Part shown: positions 1 to 11,600 of the stretch, one piece after another
Layout: each line of letters starts with the position of its first letter
Position numbering within the stretch: the first letter of the stretch is position 1
Source of the DNA: Bolinopsis microptera
Taxonomy: Eukaryota; Ctenophora; Tentaculata; Lobata; Bolinopsidae
DNA length: 64,000 nt
Assembly (NCBI RefSeq): GCF_026151205.1
Contig: NC_087076.1
Span: 5,942,902 to 6,006,901 of the forward strand
Direction of reading: 5' to 3'
Position numbers and translations under genes: made by a program
The notes under the pieces: model-generated
The model's database searches: none
What the model was told of the DNA's origin: nothing
What the model saw: the letters and a program-made list of their open reading frames with translations, nothing else

Positions 1-2732
1 GGGACAATTATATTTAAAGATTATCAAGTAATCAGTACATCTAGTTCCTTCTTTTTAATAATTTCCAGTAGATCGGGACAATTAGATTTAAAGATCATTA
101 AGTAATCACTTTTTAATAGTTTAATGATTTCCAGTAGATGGGGACAATTAGATTTAAAGATCATTAAGTAATCAGTACATCTAGTTCTTTCTATTTAATA
201 ATTTAATAATTTCCAGTAGATAGGGACAATTATATTTAAAGATCATTAAGTAATCAGTACATCTAGTTCCTTCTTTTTAATAATTTCCAGTAGATGGGGA
301 CAATTAGATTTAAAGATCATTAAGTAATCACTTTTTAATAGTTTAATGATTTCCAGTAGATGGGGACAATTAGATTTAGAGATCATTAAGTAATCAGTAC
401 ATCTAGTATTCTAGTTCCTTTTATTTGACAATTCAATAATTTCCAGTAGATAGGGACAATTAGATTAAAAGATCATTAAGTAATCAGTACATCTAGTTCC
501 TTCTTTTTAATAATTTCCAGTAGATGGGGACAATTAGATTTAGAGATCATTAAGTTATCAGTACATCTAGTTCCTTTTATTTAACAATTCAATAATTTCC
601 AGTAGATGGGGACAATTATATAGATTGAAAGATCATTAAGTAATCACTTTTTAATAGTTTAATGATTTCCAGTAGATGGGGACAATTAGATTTAGAGATC
701 ATTAAGTTATCAGTACATCTAGTTCCTTTTATTTAACAATTTAATAATTTCCAGTAGATGGGGACAATTAGATTTAAATATTATTAAGTAATCAGTACAT
801 ATAGTATTCTAGTTCCTTTTATTTAACAATTCAATTATTTCCAGTAGATAGGGACAATTAGATTAAAAGATCATTAAGTAATCAGTACATCTAGTTCCTT
901 CTATTTAATAGTTTAATGATTTCCAGTAGATGGGGACAATTAGATTAAAAGATCATTAAGTAATCAGTACATCTAGTTCCTTCTTTTTAATAGTTTAATG
1001 ATTTCCAGTAGATGGGGACAATTAGATTTAGAGATCATTAAGTAATCAGTACATCTAGTTCCTTTTTATTTAACAATTCAATAATTTCCAGTAGATAGGG
1101 ACAATTAGATTAAAAGATCATTAAGTAATCAGTACATCTAGTTCCTTCTATTTAATAGTTTAATGATTTCCAGTAGATGGGGACAATTAGATTAAAAGAT
1201 CATTAAGTAATCAGTACATCTAGTTCCTTCTATTTAATAATTTAATAATTTCCAGTAGATAGGGACAATAAGTCTTAAAGATCATTAAGTAATCAGTACA
1301 TTTAGTTCCTTCTATTTAATAATTTAATAATTTCCAGTAGATGGGGACAATAAGATTTAAAGATCATTAAGTAATTAGTACATCTAGTTCCTTCTATTTA
1401 ACAATTCAATAATTTCCAGTGGATAGGGACAATTAGATTTAAAGATCATCAAGTAATCACTTTTTAATAGTTTAATGATTTCCAGTAGATGGGGACAATT
1501 AGATTTAAAGATCATTAAGTAATCACTTTTTAATAGTTTAATGATTTCCAGTAGATGGGGACAATTAGATTTAAAGATCATTAAGTAATCACTTTTTAAT
1601 AGTTTAATGATCTCCAGTAGATAGGGACAATAAGACTTAAAGATCATTAAGTAATCAGTACATTTAGTTCCTTCTATTTAATAATTTAATAATTTCCAGT
1701 AGAAGGGGACAATAAGATTTAAAGATCATTAAGTTATCAGTACATCTAGTTCTTTCTATTTAATAATTTAATAATTTCCAGTAGATAGGGACAATTATAT
1801 TTAAAAATCATTAAGTAATCAGTACATCTAGTTCCTTCTTTTTAATAATTTCCAGTAGATGGGGACAATTAGATTTAAAGATCATTAAGTAATCACTTTT
1901 TAATAGTTTAATGATTTCCAGTAGATGGGGACAATTAGATTTAAAGATCATTAAGTAATCAGTACATCTAGTTCTTTCTATTTAATAATTTAATAATTTC
2001 CAGTAGATAGGGACAATTATATTTAAAGATCATTAAGTAATCAGTACATCTAGTTCCTTCTTTTTAATAATTTCCAGTAGATGGGGACAATTAGATTTAA
2101 AGATCATTAAGTAATCACTTTTTAATAGTTTAATGATTTCCAGTAGATGGGGACAATTAGATTTAGAGATCATTGAGTATAAGTAATCAGTACATCTAGT
2201 TCTTTCTATTTAACAATTCAATAATTTCCAGTAGATAGGGACAATAAGACTTAAAGATCATTAAGTAATCAGTACATCTAGTTCCTTCTATTTAACAATT
2301 CAATAATTTCCAGTAGATAGGGACAATTAGATTTAAAGATCATCAAGTAATCACTTTTTAATAGTTTAATGATTTCCAGTAGATGGGGACAATTAGATTT
2401 AAAGATCATTAAGTAATCAGTACATTTAGTTCCTTCTATTTAATAATTTAATAATTTCCAGTAGATGGGGACAATAAGATTTAAAGATCATTAAGTAATC
2501 AGTACATCTAGTTCCTTCTATTTAACAATTCAATAATTTCCAGTAGATAGGGACAATTAGATTTAAAGATCATCAAGTAATCACTTTATAATAGTTTAAT
2601 GATCTCCAGTAGATGGGGACAATTAGATTTAGAGATCATTGAGTATAAGTTATCAGTACATCTAGTTCTTTCTATTTAATAATTTAATAATTTCCAGTAG
2701 ATAGGGACAATTATATTCATTAAGTAATCGGG
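1..2732. repeat. AT-rich minisatellite, mosaic of long and short units
   Basis: About 2.7 kb of tandem units sharing the core TTTCCAGTAGATGGGGACAA followed by ATTAGATTTAAAGATCATTA. Units alternate between a long form of roughly 80-95 bp carrying CAGTACATCTAGTTCC and a short form of roughly 64 bp carrying CACTTTTTAATAGTTTAATG. Small runs of open frame on the minus strand (about 1384-1647) are by-products of the repeat. The array is cut off by the transposon that follows. Confidence 0.95.
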
Positions 2733-2737
2733 AAGTT

Positions 2738-3969
2738 GGTCGTTTAGCTCCGGACAGTCTATGCAACGTCTATGCAACGTCCGTGCAACAACAAAAGAAC
2801 CGCCTATGCAACGTCTATGCAACGTCCCTGCACAATGAACACTCTATGCACACTCCCTGCACGGTCAGTCTATGCAACGTCTATGCAACGTCTATGCAAC
2901 GTCTATGCAACGTCCCTGCACAGTACCATATGAACACCGGCTACTAGCCGGCTAGTAGCCACTTTTGTAATAACAGCTCCTCAACTTCACATTAACAACC
3001 GGCTACTAACCGGCACTTGAAAAGTGGTCACTAGCCGGCTACTAACCGGCTACTAGCCGGCTAGTGACCGGTGTTCATATGGTACTGTGCAGGGACGTTG
3101 CCGGCTAGTGACCGCTTTTCAAGTGCCGGCTAGTAGCCGGTTTGGAACTAGAAGGTCCGCTTTAGAGCCGGCTAGTGACCGGTTAGTAGCCACTTGGTGG
3201 TTACTAGCCGGTTAGTAGCCGGTTAGCAGCCGGCTAGCGACCGCTTTTCGAGTGTCGGCTAATAGGTCCGCTTAAGAGCCGGCTAGTGACCGGTTAGTAG
3301 CCGGTTAGTAGCCACTTGGTGGTTACTAGCCGGTTAGTAGCCGGTTAGTAGCCGGCTAGTGACCGCTTTCTAAGTGCCGGCTAGTAGCCGGTTTGGAACC
3401 GGCTACTAGTAGGTCCGCTTAAGAGCCGGCTAGTGACCGGTTAGTAGCCGGTTAGTAGCCACTTGGTGGTTACTAGCCGGTTAGTAGCCGGTTAGTAGCC
3501 GGCTAGTGACCGCTTTCTAAGTGCCGGCTAGTAGCCAGTTTGGAACCGGCTACTAGTAGGTCTGCTTTAGAGCTCGGCTAATAGCCGGCTAGTGACCGCT
3601 TAGTAGCCGGTTAGTAGCCACTTTGTGGTCACTAGCCGGCTAGTAGCCGGTTAGTAGCCGGCTAGTGACCACTTTTCAAGTGCCGGTTAGTAGCCGGTTG
3701 GTAATGTGAAGTTGAGGAGCTGTTATTACAAAAGTGGCTACTAGCCGGCTAGTAGCCGGCTAGTAGCCGGTGTTCATATGGTACTGTGCAGGGACGTTGC
3801 ATAGACGTTGCATAGACGTTGCATAGACGTTGCATAGACTGACCGTGCAGGGAGTGTGCATAGAGTGTTCATTGTGCAGGGACGTTGCATAGACGTTGCA
3901 TAGACGGTTCTTTTGTTGTTGCATGGACGTTGCATAGACGTTGCATAGACTGTCCGGAGCTAAACGACC
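2738..3969. mobile_element. Non-autonomous transposon with ~290-bp inverted ends and 5-bp target duplication
   Basis: The ends GGTCGTTTAGCTCCGGACAG (left) and its reverse complement (right) are mirror images, and the similarity continues inward for nearly 300 bp per arm with one ~20-bp length difference. The element is flanked by AAGTT on both sides (2733-2737 and 3970-3974), a perfect 5-bp target-site duplication. The outer arms are built of CTATGCAACGT repeats and the middle of CCGGCTAGTAGCC/CCGGTTAGTAGCC repeats. No coding sequence is present, so it must be mobilised in trans. The superfamily is not assigned. Confidence 0.85.
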
Positions 3970-4025
3970 AAGTTGCCTTTTAAATCAATCTATTGAATAA
4001 ATTTAAATATATCAATTTCTTTCAG

Positions 4026-4158
4026 GGTTCGGAAGCTAGGAGAAAATGCCCAAATCCGCCGAGACGATTTTGCAGCCACTTTACCAAAGCCAACGAAGAA
4101 AAAGCGGAAACTATTTCCGAAATACACTGGTCAACACAGCGATAGTGATTTCGAGTAA
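4026..4158 (+). CDS. Probable last exon of an unidentified gene (43 codons)
   Basis: A polypyrimidine-rich acceptor (TCAATTTCTTTCAG, ending at 4025) leads into a frame of 43 codons that stops with TAA at 4156-4158. The first base of the exon completes a codon from an upstream exon. The peptide has a basic run KPTKKKRKLFPK, like a simple nuclear localisation signal, and ends in an acidic serine-rich tail, HSDSDFE. A polyadenylation signal lies 450 bp downstream. No matching upstream exon is seen, so the rest of the gene would lie left of the window and the minisatellite and transposon would sit in its last intron. I do not recognise the family. It could also be a stray exon or a chance frame. 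Confidence 0.45.
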
Positions 4159-4610
4159 AAATTTATGACCATTCTGCCTTTATAATTAATATTATATCCA
4201 TGATGCACTGTTATATTGAGCACAAAAAATATCTTTAATTTTGAAACTTTAGGATTTGCGATTCCGCTTTTTCCTCGTTTGATTCGGTAAAGAGAACAGA
4301 GAAGACAGAGAATTAACATTTTGTTGTTTACTATCGGATACATGTTTGGCGCTCAGAATTAAATTGACTATATAATTCGGCCGGTTTTGATGAGCGAGTT
4401 CATGCTTCTGCCACGTGTTTTATTTTGCAATCCAACTGCAATAGAGAAATCCTCACTGAATTAGGCACTTATAGTTGCACTAATATAATAATAATATGAT
4501 GCGATGGATAATTTCATTTAGAGAAATTTAGAGATTTTTAGATATTTAGTGATATTAAAGTTGTCACATAGGAGTTCACCCACACTTGCCATGCACAGAT
4601 TAAAAGTTTT

Positions 4611-4616
4611 AATAAA
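4611..4616 (+). promoter_or_regulatory. Candidate polyadenylation signal AATAAA
   Basis: AATAAA at the right distance and on the right strand to end the transcript carrying the exon at 4026-4158. Such hexamers are common by chance in AT-rich DNA. Confidence 0.35.
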
Positions 4617-5090
4617 GCTATCTTATACTTAAATATCGATCATGGTCGGTATTATATAGGTTTGAGGAAAATCGTATAATTACAGAATCTGAAGTATCAA
4701 AATATAATGATTGATTAGTGGTTTTGGTCAGTTACTGTTAATTGCTCCCGATATTGTTAATTTCATTCAGACTCTTTGAGTTCTATTTAACAACTGCAGT
4801 TATTTTATCACTTTTATAAGGCGATCAGCGATATATTTTGTTAATGATTTTTTTTTGCCTTCATTTATTTTATCAACTGTAGCGTTTATATTAAAGATTA
4901 CCGATCTTTACATCTTTACATCTTTACGTGTTGTTATTATAATTCTAACAGCTCATTGACGAGTCGTCATAAAATTTTGTTTTAATTCTTCAAACATGCA
5001 GCTAGCTGGTACAAGAACCAGATAACATTCTTGCGACGTAATTAATATAATTAATTGACATAATAAAATAATAAAATATGTTACACTGTA
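4617..5090. other. Non-coding AT-rich stretch
   Basis: No frame, repeat or motif that I can support. It separates the putative terminal exon from the dispersed element that begins at 5091. Confidence 0.6.
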
Positions 5091-6863
5091 TCACAATGCT
5101 GGCAAGCATAACCGTTGCCCTTATATTCACAACACTATGTACCCCCTATACTATTATATCCCCTTTATTGTTTTCCAGGCATTAAGACTCATCGAAAGTA
5201 GTTCAGCAGGTATATTTAAGTTCAAAACATTCTAATTCAATGTTAAAGATGACAGGAATAAGAAATAGTTATGTGGAGGTTTTTAAGAAATTTGCGCAAA
5301 ATACGCGCCAGCATGTTATACGAAATTAGGTAAAAAACCCAAAATCGCCATATTCAGGTGCCTTAAAAACCATGTTAAAATTGAGTTAGAGATCTGAAAC
5401 TTTGCAGAGCGTCTAGACCTTGTCCAAATCGACTGTAAAAAAAATTTCATGTTGCAGGAGTATCGGGAAGTGGGTTTTCTGGAACCCCTGTTTTACAACA
5501 GATTGTCGTGAAGCTATATATATATTATATAGTATAGACGCTTTTGCAGTAAATTGTAGCCTACATTTAAGTGTCCGTAGATTCAAAAGTATAAAAGATA
5601 CAGTCATTTCGAACCACAGGTTTTAAAGATAATTGTTTATACTTTAGTTTACATTATATCGAAAAATAATTTATCGTCATCATCATCACTTGATGACGTC
5701 ATCAATTTAAGTGTTTTTAAAACTTGATTTTTGACAAAATAACAACTTTTCAAATCGATTTTAAAGCATTAAGGAGTAATTTTATTCAAAATCTGAGGAC
5801 ATTTTCATCTTAGATAATTGTTCAAGCATTCTGAAAATCTACCGGAAAGTTTTCCTACCTTGCTCCTTCATAAAGATATTCGCTATTGAAGTTTGTGCTT
5901 TTTTGAAGAATAATTTTATAAAAACACAAAAGTTGTGAATTAGTATTCTCTGGTGTTGGGCCATCCCTTGGGTTGTGGAGCTCAATTTTGCTTCCTAAAG
6001 GTCTAAATTGTGTTATAGACTAGTTTTAAAGTTGAAAATCGAAAAGTTGCACACGTGGGGACACGCCCAAATTCATTTAAAATAGCTAAAATCACTAAAA
6101 ATTGTTATTTTCACGATTTTTACCAACTTTGGAGTCCCGTTGTGATCCAAGTTCTTTTTGAAATCTTCTGAAACTTTTCATGCTTATCAAACTATATATT
6201 AAATAACACTATGCAAAAATTTACGGTGATTCAATATTTTATGCGCACGCAACGTCCGCTCAAAGTTTGCACGTGCGAAAGGTGAGAATTTTGCTCATTC
6301 GTGATTTCGAATATATTCTGCTTTCCCACGATATTAAAATGGCATTATATATGAATTTAATGCCAACTTGAATGAGTAAAAAGTGCTATATTCAGTCTGT
6401 TATTGACAGATATGCCTACCTAAACACAAGGAAACGTTTTCAAAGGTAAAATTTCGAAATCGTTGAAATTACCTCCTTATTAAGTTTCGACTGTGTAAAT
6501 TATCCTGACATTATAATCAAAAAGAGATGATATTTGACCAAAACCCATAATCATGGGTAGAGTGAACCGCTGCCAGTGTCTCTCTTTTCCAAACAAAAGA
6601 AAATGATATTAATATGAGGAACCGTCCGCAAATGCAAATTGATACCGAGAATGAAATCGGTCGCTCGCTTTTCCCATTCATTCACGGCTTACGTATTGTA
6701 ATAAAGCTTATTGAATGGGAAAAGCGAGCGACCGATTTCATTCTCGGTATCAATTTGCATTTGCGGACGGTTCCTCATATTAATATCATTTTCTTTTGTT
6801 TGGAAAAGAGAGACACTGGCAGCGGTTCACTCTACCCATGATTATGGGTTTTGGTCAAATTTA
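5091..6863. mobile_element. Dispersed 1773-bp element, copy 1
   Basis: The segment from TCACAATGCTGGCAAGC to GGTTTTGGTCAAATTTA recurs in the same orientation at 27799-29571, with identical length and only a handful of differences by eye (well over 99% identity). Outside these limits the flanks are unrelated, so this is an inserted or duplicated unit with sharp ends. Its right end is a perfect 149-bp-arm palindrome. There are no terminal inverted repeats for the whole unit, no clear target duplication and no coding sequence. A helitron-like or other non-autonomous element is possible, but the class is open. Confidence 0.85.
6532..6860. repeat. Perfect palindrome, 149-bp arms, 31-bp loop (copy 1)
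   Basis: 6532-6680 is the exact reverse complement of 6712-6860; the loop is 6681-6711. I compared both arms base by base and saw no mismatch. The short open frames reported across it are mirror artefacts. It could be a MITE-like hairpin forming the right end of the larger element. Confidence 0.95.
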
Positions 6864-6953
6864 AGTATATGTAATATGCAACCTGGTCCTTGTGCCGAAA
6901 ATTCAATTAGCTAATTACCGGCCATGCGTTGCATAAATTCCATATTAGGGCCC

Positions 6954-8660
6954 ATTTCGGTCACAAAGCGGAGCTTAAATTGAGTTTATTGCACGCGCGG
7001 TTGACAAATTATGTGAAAAAACTGTCCTGTCACAAACAATGCGCGTTATAGAGGTGACCAATGAAATCACGGCATTAAAAACACGTGATAGCGCGCTGGC
7101 GAGTGAATTAGTAAAATCCAAACGTTGACCCTAACCCTCCACCAAACCGTCCGCAGCGAAATATTAATGTCATTGACTGGTCACGTGACCAAAACAATTT
7201 TTGTCATATTATCTCATATGGGGAAGCGTTTTTAGCAAGCAAAAATACGTCGACCATCACAGGACGACGCCAGCCAGCACTCTCTACGCTCTTCGAGCTC
7301 CGATCGTCCTGTGACGAAGTAAGGACGAAGCCTGAGGTCCTCAGGTAACATCAACCACCGATTGAAAATTCAAAGATTTTTGACATAAAGGTCAAATGTA
7401 AAACTAAAATCTTAATGTTGATTGATTGACGACGTCAATTTTTGAGCACAGCGCGAGCGCATGCGGAAAAGGACCGCGTAGCTAGTCAAGATGTTGATAA
7501 ATATTTGGCTTGTGGCGCGATGTGTTGCTCTAACTATAGCCCTCTCGCTAGCAGTAGCGCGCGACCGCCGGAGGCGGAAATGACCTGGTTAGCTAGGTAA
7601 ACGCGATGTGCCTTGTAGGATGAAATCTTACTAGCTGACGCCATTCGCAGCTGTGCTGCTCGCTGTACGTCAGCAATCGAAATTTATACGCGTATCCCCC
7701 GTTAAGATGTGCCACTCGACGCGCCACACAATTTTTCTCGTTGCTCGTCGCACGTCGACGAACAACGAAGCTCGTTGCGACGCGCCGCGCAATGAGCTGC
7801 CAGGCTAGGACATCGTCCTGGTCCAACAAATTTTGGCGAGCGATTTTCTCCAAAAATTTAATGAGGGCGCCGACTTCCACTCTGGCTAGGTTTCTTCTTA
7901 CCCAGCGCGCGTTCCTTAATGGGATGAGGTAAAATTAGGTAAAAAGAATCCACTGACTTGGCCAGAGTGCTTTCATAAAACTCTATTACTAGCTTAGCGT
8001 TGTAGGATTATATACTTTAATTTCGGATCGAGTGAAGCGAGTGATACACATTACTTTGATTAAACTCATGCTGATCACAATACAGTACAGGGAAGTGGGT
8101 AACACGGCTTGCAGTCGCAGCTGCGGCTCCTCGCTGGCGGTAATATTTCAATGAACAAGAATTAAGAAAAAGAGAATTTAAGAAAAAGAGAATTTTATTT
8201 GCCACAGAATAATCAATACATATAATATACTTCAAAAAAAAACTTCAAAATATATTGTTAGTTCATCTATCGTTCATAAGATGGGGTACTCTCAATAATC
8301 AAGTACATGAGTACCCGACCCGCCGCGCCACGCAAGCACCACACTGCAATTGAAATTGGAGATGTAAGCATAATGGGCGCGGGGGCGCCGCGCACGTGGA
8401 TCGAGCCGGCCCACGTACCCAAATTGCAAATGCAAATGTATATGTCACAATGTCACACTCACAGTCACATTTATTAATTTCTACATAATTTATTCATTAT
8501 ACTTAGGATGATAATTAATCACTCTACACTCGACTGTCACGTGACGAAAACACCGTAATTTCATTGGTTAACCTGATAACGCGCCGCAGATATCTATAAG
8601 CACCAATTATTCATCGCGCGTGCAGTAAACTCAAATTAAATCCTTATTTGTTACCGAAAT
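6954..8660. mobile_element. Old, diverged inverted-repeat element (~1.7 kb)
   Basis: The left end (ATTTCGGTCACAAAG, then AATTGAGTTTATTGCACGCG) and the reverse complement of the right end (ATTTCGGTAACAAAT, then AATTTGAGTTTACTGCACGCG) align over roughly 130 bp with many differences, including a shared AACCAATGAAAT-like block further in. Between them is locally GC-richer DNA with a small hairpin (TCACAGGACGA/TCGTCCTGTGA around 7257-7315). No transposase frame is visible. Probably a degraded DNA transposon; the right end abuts the foldback structure that follows. Confidence 0.55.
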
Positions 8661-8662
8661 TC

Positions 8663-11600
8663 AGACTTTCGACAAAACTGTACCATAATATGGATTGGTC
8701 GAAAATCGAGTGTTTTAGTGAATAACTTATAATATATTTTCAATTTTATCAAGATCTGACCGATAGATTTTCTTTAAACTTTTGAAATAGTTACATGGTT
8801 ATATGGCGGATAATGTGTGAGAGTTTTGGAGAAATTCTATGTGCCAAACTAGAGATATGACTTCAAACACAAGAAAATATCTCCAAATTGGCGGTTTCTA
8901 ACGAAAATCAGGCATATATTTCAAGATCTGACTGATAGATTTTCTTTAAACTTTCCAGATAATTACATGGCTATATGACGGATAATGTGTACGAGTTTGG
9001 GAGAATTTCTATGTTCCAAACTTGAGATATGACTTCAAACACAAGAAAATATCTCCAAATTGGCGGTTTCTAACGGAACACAGGCATATATTTCGAGATC
9101 TAACTGATAGATTTTCAAACTTGAGATATGACTTCAAACACAAGAAAATATCTCCAAATTGGCGGTTTCTAACGGAACACAGGCATATATTTCGAGATCT
9201 AACTGATAGATTTTCATTAAACTTTCCAGATAGTTACATGGCTATAAGACGGATAATCCGTGCAAGTTTGGGCGAATTTCTATGTGCCAAACTTGATATA
9301 TGACTTCAAACACGACAAAACTGTACCATAATATGGATTGGTCGAAAATCGAGTGTTTTAGTGAATAACTTAGAATATATTTTAAATTTTCTCAAGATCT
9401 GACCAATAGATTTTCTTTAAACTTTTGAGATAGTTACATGGTTATATGGCAGATAATGTGTAAGAGTTTTGGAGAATTTCTATGTGCCACACTTGAGATA
9501 TGACTTCAAACACAAGAAAATATCTCCAAATTGGCGGTTTCGGCGGAACACAGGAATATATTTCAAGATCTGACTGATAGATTTTCTTTAAACTTTCCAG
9601 ATAATTACATGGCTATATGACAGATAATGTGTACGAGTTTGGGAGAATTTCTATGTGCCAAACTTGAGATATGACTTCAAACACAAGAAAACTGTACCAT
9701 AATATGGATTGGTCGAAAATCGAGTGTTTTAGTGAATAACTTAGAATATATTTTAAATTTTCTCAAGATCTGACCAATAGATTTTCTTTAAACTTTCCAG
9801 ATAATTACATGGCTATATGACAGATAATGTGTGAGAGTTTTGGAGAAATTCTATGTGCCAAACTTGAGATATGACTTCAAACACAAGAAAATATCTCCAA
9901 ATTGGCGGTTTCTAACGGAACACAGGCATATATTTCGAGATCTAACCGATAGATTTTCATTAAACTTTCCAGATAGTTACATGGCTATAAGACGGATAAT
10001 CCGTGCAAGTTTGGGCGAATTTCTATGTGCCAAACTTGATATATGACTTCAAACACGACAAAACTGTACCATAATATGGATTGGTCGAAAATCGAGTGTT
10101 TTAGTGAATAACTTATAATATATTTTAAATTTTCTCAAGATCTGACCAATAGATTATCTTTAAACTTTTGAGATAGTTACATGGTTATATGGCAGATAAT
10201 GTGTGAGAGTTTTGGAGAATTTCTATTTGCCACACTTGAGATATGACTTCAAACACAAGAAAATATCTCCAAATTGGCGGTTTAGGCGGAACACAGGAAT
10301 ATATTTCAAGATCTGACTGATAGATTTTCTTTAAACTTTCCAGATAAATACATGGCTATATTATGACAGATAATGTGTACGAGTTTGGGAGAATTTCTAT
10401 GTGCCAAACTTGAGATATGACTTCAAACACGACAAAACTGTACCATAATATGGATTGGTCGAAAATCGAGTGTTTTAGTGAATAACTTATAATATATTTT
10501 CAATTTTATCAAGATCTGACCGATAGATTTTCTTTAAACTTTTGAAATAGTTACATAGTTATATGGCGGATAATGTGTGAGAGTTTTGGAGAAATTCTAT
10601 GTGCCAAACTAGAGATATGACTTCAAACACAAGAAAATATCTCCAAATTGGCGGTTTCTAACGAAATCAGGCATATATTTCAAGATCTGACTGATAGATT
10701 TTCTTTAAACTTTCCAGATAATTACATGGCTATATGACAGATAATGTGTACGAGTTTGGGAGAATTTCTATGTGCCAAACTTGAGATATGACTTCAAACA
10801 CAAGAAAATATCTCCAAATTGGCGGTTTCTAACGGAACACAGGCATATATTTCGAGATCTAACTGATAGATTTTCATTAAACTTTCCAGATAGTTACATG
10901 GCTATAAGACGGATAATCCGTGCAAGTTTGGGCGAATTTCTATGTGCCAAACTTGAGATATGACTTCAAACACGACAAAACTGTACCATAATATGGATTG
11001 GTCGAAAATCGAGTGTTTTAGTGAATAACTTAGAATATATTTTAAATTTTCTCAAGATCTGACCAATAGATTTTCTTTAAACTTTTGAGATAGTTACATG
11101 GCTATATGGCAGATAATGTGTGAGAGTTTTGGAGAAATTCTATGTGCCAAACTAGAGATATGACTTCAAACACAAGAAAATATCTCCAAATTGGCGGTTT
11201 AGGCGGAACACAGGAATATATTTCAAGATCTGACTGATAGATTTTCTTTAAACTTTCCAGATAATTACATGGCTATATGACGGATAATGTGTACGAGTTT
11301 GGGAGAATTTCTATGTGCCAAACTTGAGATATGACTTCAAACACAAGAAAACTGTACCATAATATGGATTGGTCGAAAATCGAGTGTTTTAGTGAATAAC
11401 TTAGAATATATTTTAAATTTTCTCAAGATCTGACCAATAGATTTTCTTTAAACTTTTGAGATAGTTACATGGTTATATGGCAGATAATGTGTGAGAGTTT
11501 TGGAGAATTTCTATTTGCCACACTTGAGATATGACTTCAAACACAAGAAAATATCTCCAAATTGGCGGTTTAGGCGGAACACAGGAATATATTTCAAGAT

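Noticed and set aside
1-2732. CRISPR-like array
   Set aside because: Spacers are not unique; the whole unit is repeated with drift, and the sequence is eukaryotic. The same applies to the arrays at 43306-46895 and 57175-64000.
6614-6914. Small ORFs over the palindrome
   Set aside because: Arms mirror each other, so the frames are symmetry artefacts.
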